This document shows positions 63,266-64,000 of a DNA stretch of 64,000 nucleotides, one piece after another. Source of the stretch: Rhynchopus sp. YZ270_cl-10 (taxonomy: Eukaryota; Euglenozoa; Diplonemea; Diplonemida; Diplonemidae); contig OZ037833.1 of the NCBI GenBank assembly GCA_964035575.1, positions 372,001 through 436,000 on the forward strand, written 5' to 3'. Under the pieces are notes generated by a model. The model saw nothing but the letters and a program-made list of their open reading frames with translations. It was not told the DNA's origin and made no database searches. Each line of letters begins with the position of its first letter. Positions within the stretch are counted from its first letter, which is position 1. Both the position numbers and the translations under genes were made by a program.

Positions 63266-63510
63266 GATAAATTGCTTGGAGCAGTGTAGTTTTGCCTCTG
63301 GTTGTGTTTCCACAGTTTTTGTGCAAAATCTCCACTTTTTCCCTTTCTTTTGTTACTGTTGATATTGGGTTTTCTTTTGGGTTGATGCGGCTTTGTCATT
63401 TTTATTTTTTATTTTGCTTTTTTCGCAACACAAAAAACAAAAATCAAAAAGGAACACAAAAAGGGAAATCTTGAAAGGTGGACCAAGCCTCGTGCTTAGT
63501 AATCACTTCA
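63266..63510 (+). repeat. Family C and family B cassettes
   Basis: Family C at 63266-63336 (GATAAATTGCTTGGAGCAGT, TTTGCCTCTGGTTGTGTTTC) and a diverged family B at 63470-63510 (GGACCAAGCCTCGTGCTTAG). Confidence 0.65.
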
Positions 63511-63649
63511 CAAAACGATTTAAAAAAAAAACCCCCCAGCAAAATCCCTTGAAAAATCTTTTCGAAGGCCCAGTTTGTTTGTTGTTGAACCACATCACAA
63601 AAAAAAAAGGGGGGAAAAAGCGTTTTGAAATCTTCACACGGTTCGGAAA

Positions 63650-63930
63650 AGTACTTTTTTAAAAAGTGATATTTTTTGGTCAAAAAAAGTACTTTTTCAC
63701 TTTTCGAAAAAAAAAGTACTTTTTTTTTTTTCGTCAAAATTGTACAGGAAAAAAAAAAGTACTTTTTATTTTTCCGTCAAAAATTGTACGGAGAGAAAAA
63801 ATAAAAAGTACTTTTTTTTTTTCTGTACAAAAAATTTAGAACACTGGAAAAAAAAAAGTACTTTTTATTTTTTCTCTCCGTACAATTTTTGACGGGAAAA
63901 AAAAAAGTACTTTTTTTTTTTTTCCTCCGT
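63650..63930. repeat. AGTACTTTTT inverted repeat array at the window end
   Basis: At least eight AAAAGTACTTTTT words, with GTCAAAAATTGTACGGAGAG inverted against CTCTCCGTACAATTTTTGAC (63777 and 63875). It is probably the end of another palindrome-rich foldback element, cut by the window edge. Confidence 0.65.
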
Positions 63931-64000
63931 ACAATTTTTGCACCACGGCGTACGAAAGCGCTTGAAGCGTTTTTTTTTTTTTCGGGGGGAAAAAAAAGCA

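Overview
This window looks like nuclear DNA of a unicellular eukaryote. Nearly every convincing gene lies on the minus strand, one after another. Many start codons sit 0-40 bases after a pyrimidine-rich AG, which is what spliced-leader trans-splice acceptors look like. Six conventional introns can also be placed (5' end GTATG or GTACG, 3' end CAG). Co-directional genes, probable trans-splicing and cis introns together suggest a euglenozoan, most likely a diplonemid. This is inference: no spliced-leader RNA gene or rRNA was found, and the genus cannot be named.

In transcription order (right to left) the minus-strand genes are: a membrane protein with a class III cyclase domain (46379-44562); a secreted beta-helix protein (44243-42936); a type I membrane protein (41564-40611) with a duplicated 5' fragment behind it; a Cys-rich repeat receptor-like protein (39658-38441); a fatty acid hydroxylase/sterol desaturase (37426-36674); an LYR-motif protein (34470-33799); a long coiled-coil protein in three exons (33043-29291); a protein kinase in two exons (27326-24463); a ubiquitin-like/leucine-rich-repeat protein (22542-21187); an M28 peptidase (20705-19092); two small Cys-containing proteins (18327-17045); U1A/U2B'' spliceosomal protein (6396-5470); two more ubiquitin-like/LRR proteins (4666-1562); and a truncated type I membrane protein leaving the left edge (876-1) that appears related to the one at 41 kb. 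The only plus-strand candidates are an unknown ORF at 27.8 kb and a tyrosine-recombinase fragment inside an intron.

Three stretches hold few host genes and many nested mobile elements: 7.4-16.7 kb, 48-58.7 kb and 61.5-63.1 kb. By matching terminal inverted repeats and target-site duplications (TSDs) I delimit about a dozen: CAGGG-ended elements with 5-, 6- or 8-bp TSDs, two TTA/GGG elements of PIF/Harbinger type, elements whose ends carry arrays of short palindromes, and several foldbacks. One element (61543-62977) carries a 243-codon open frame of unknown function. A pair of 575-bp direct repeats looks like an LTR pair without coding content.

Scattered between and inside genes are about 30 copies of short hairpin-like cassettes in several families. 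All but one are in the same orientation, antisense to the genes. These cassettes, the palindrome-ended transposons and the ubiquitin-like/LRR family are the least explained parts of the window.
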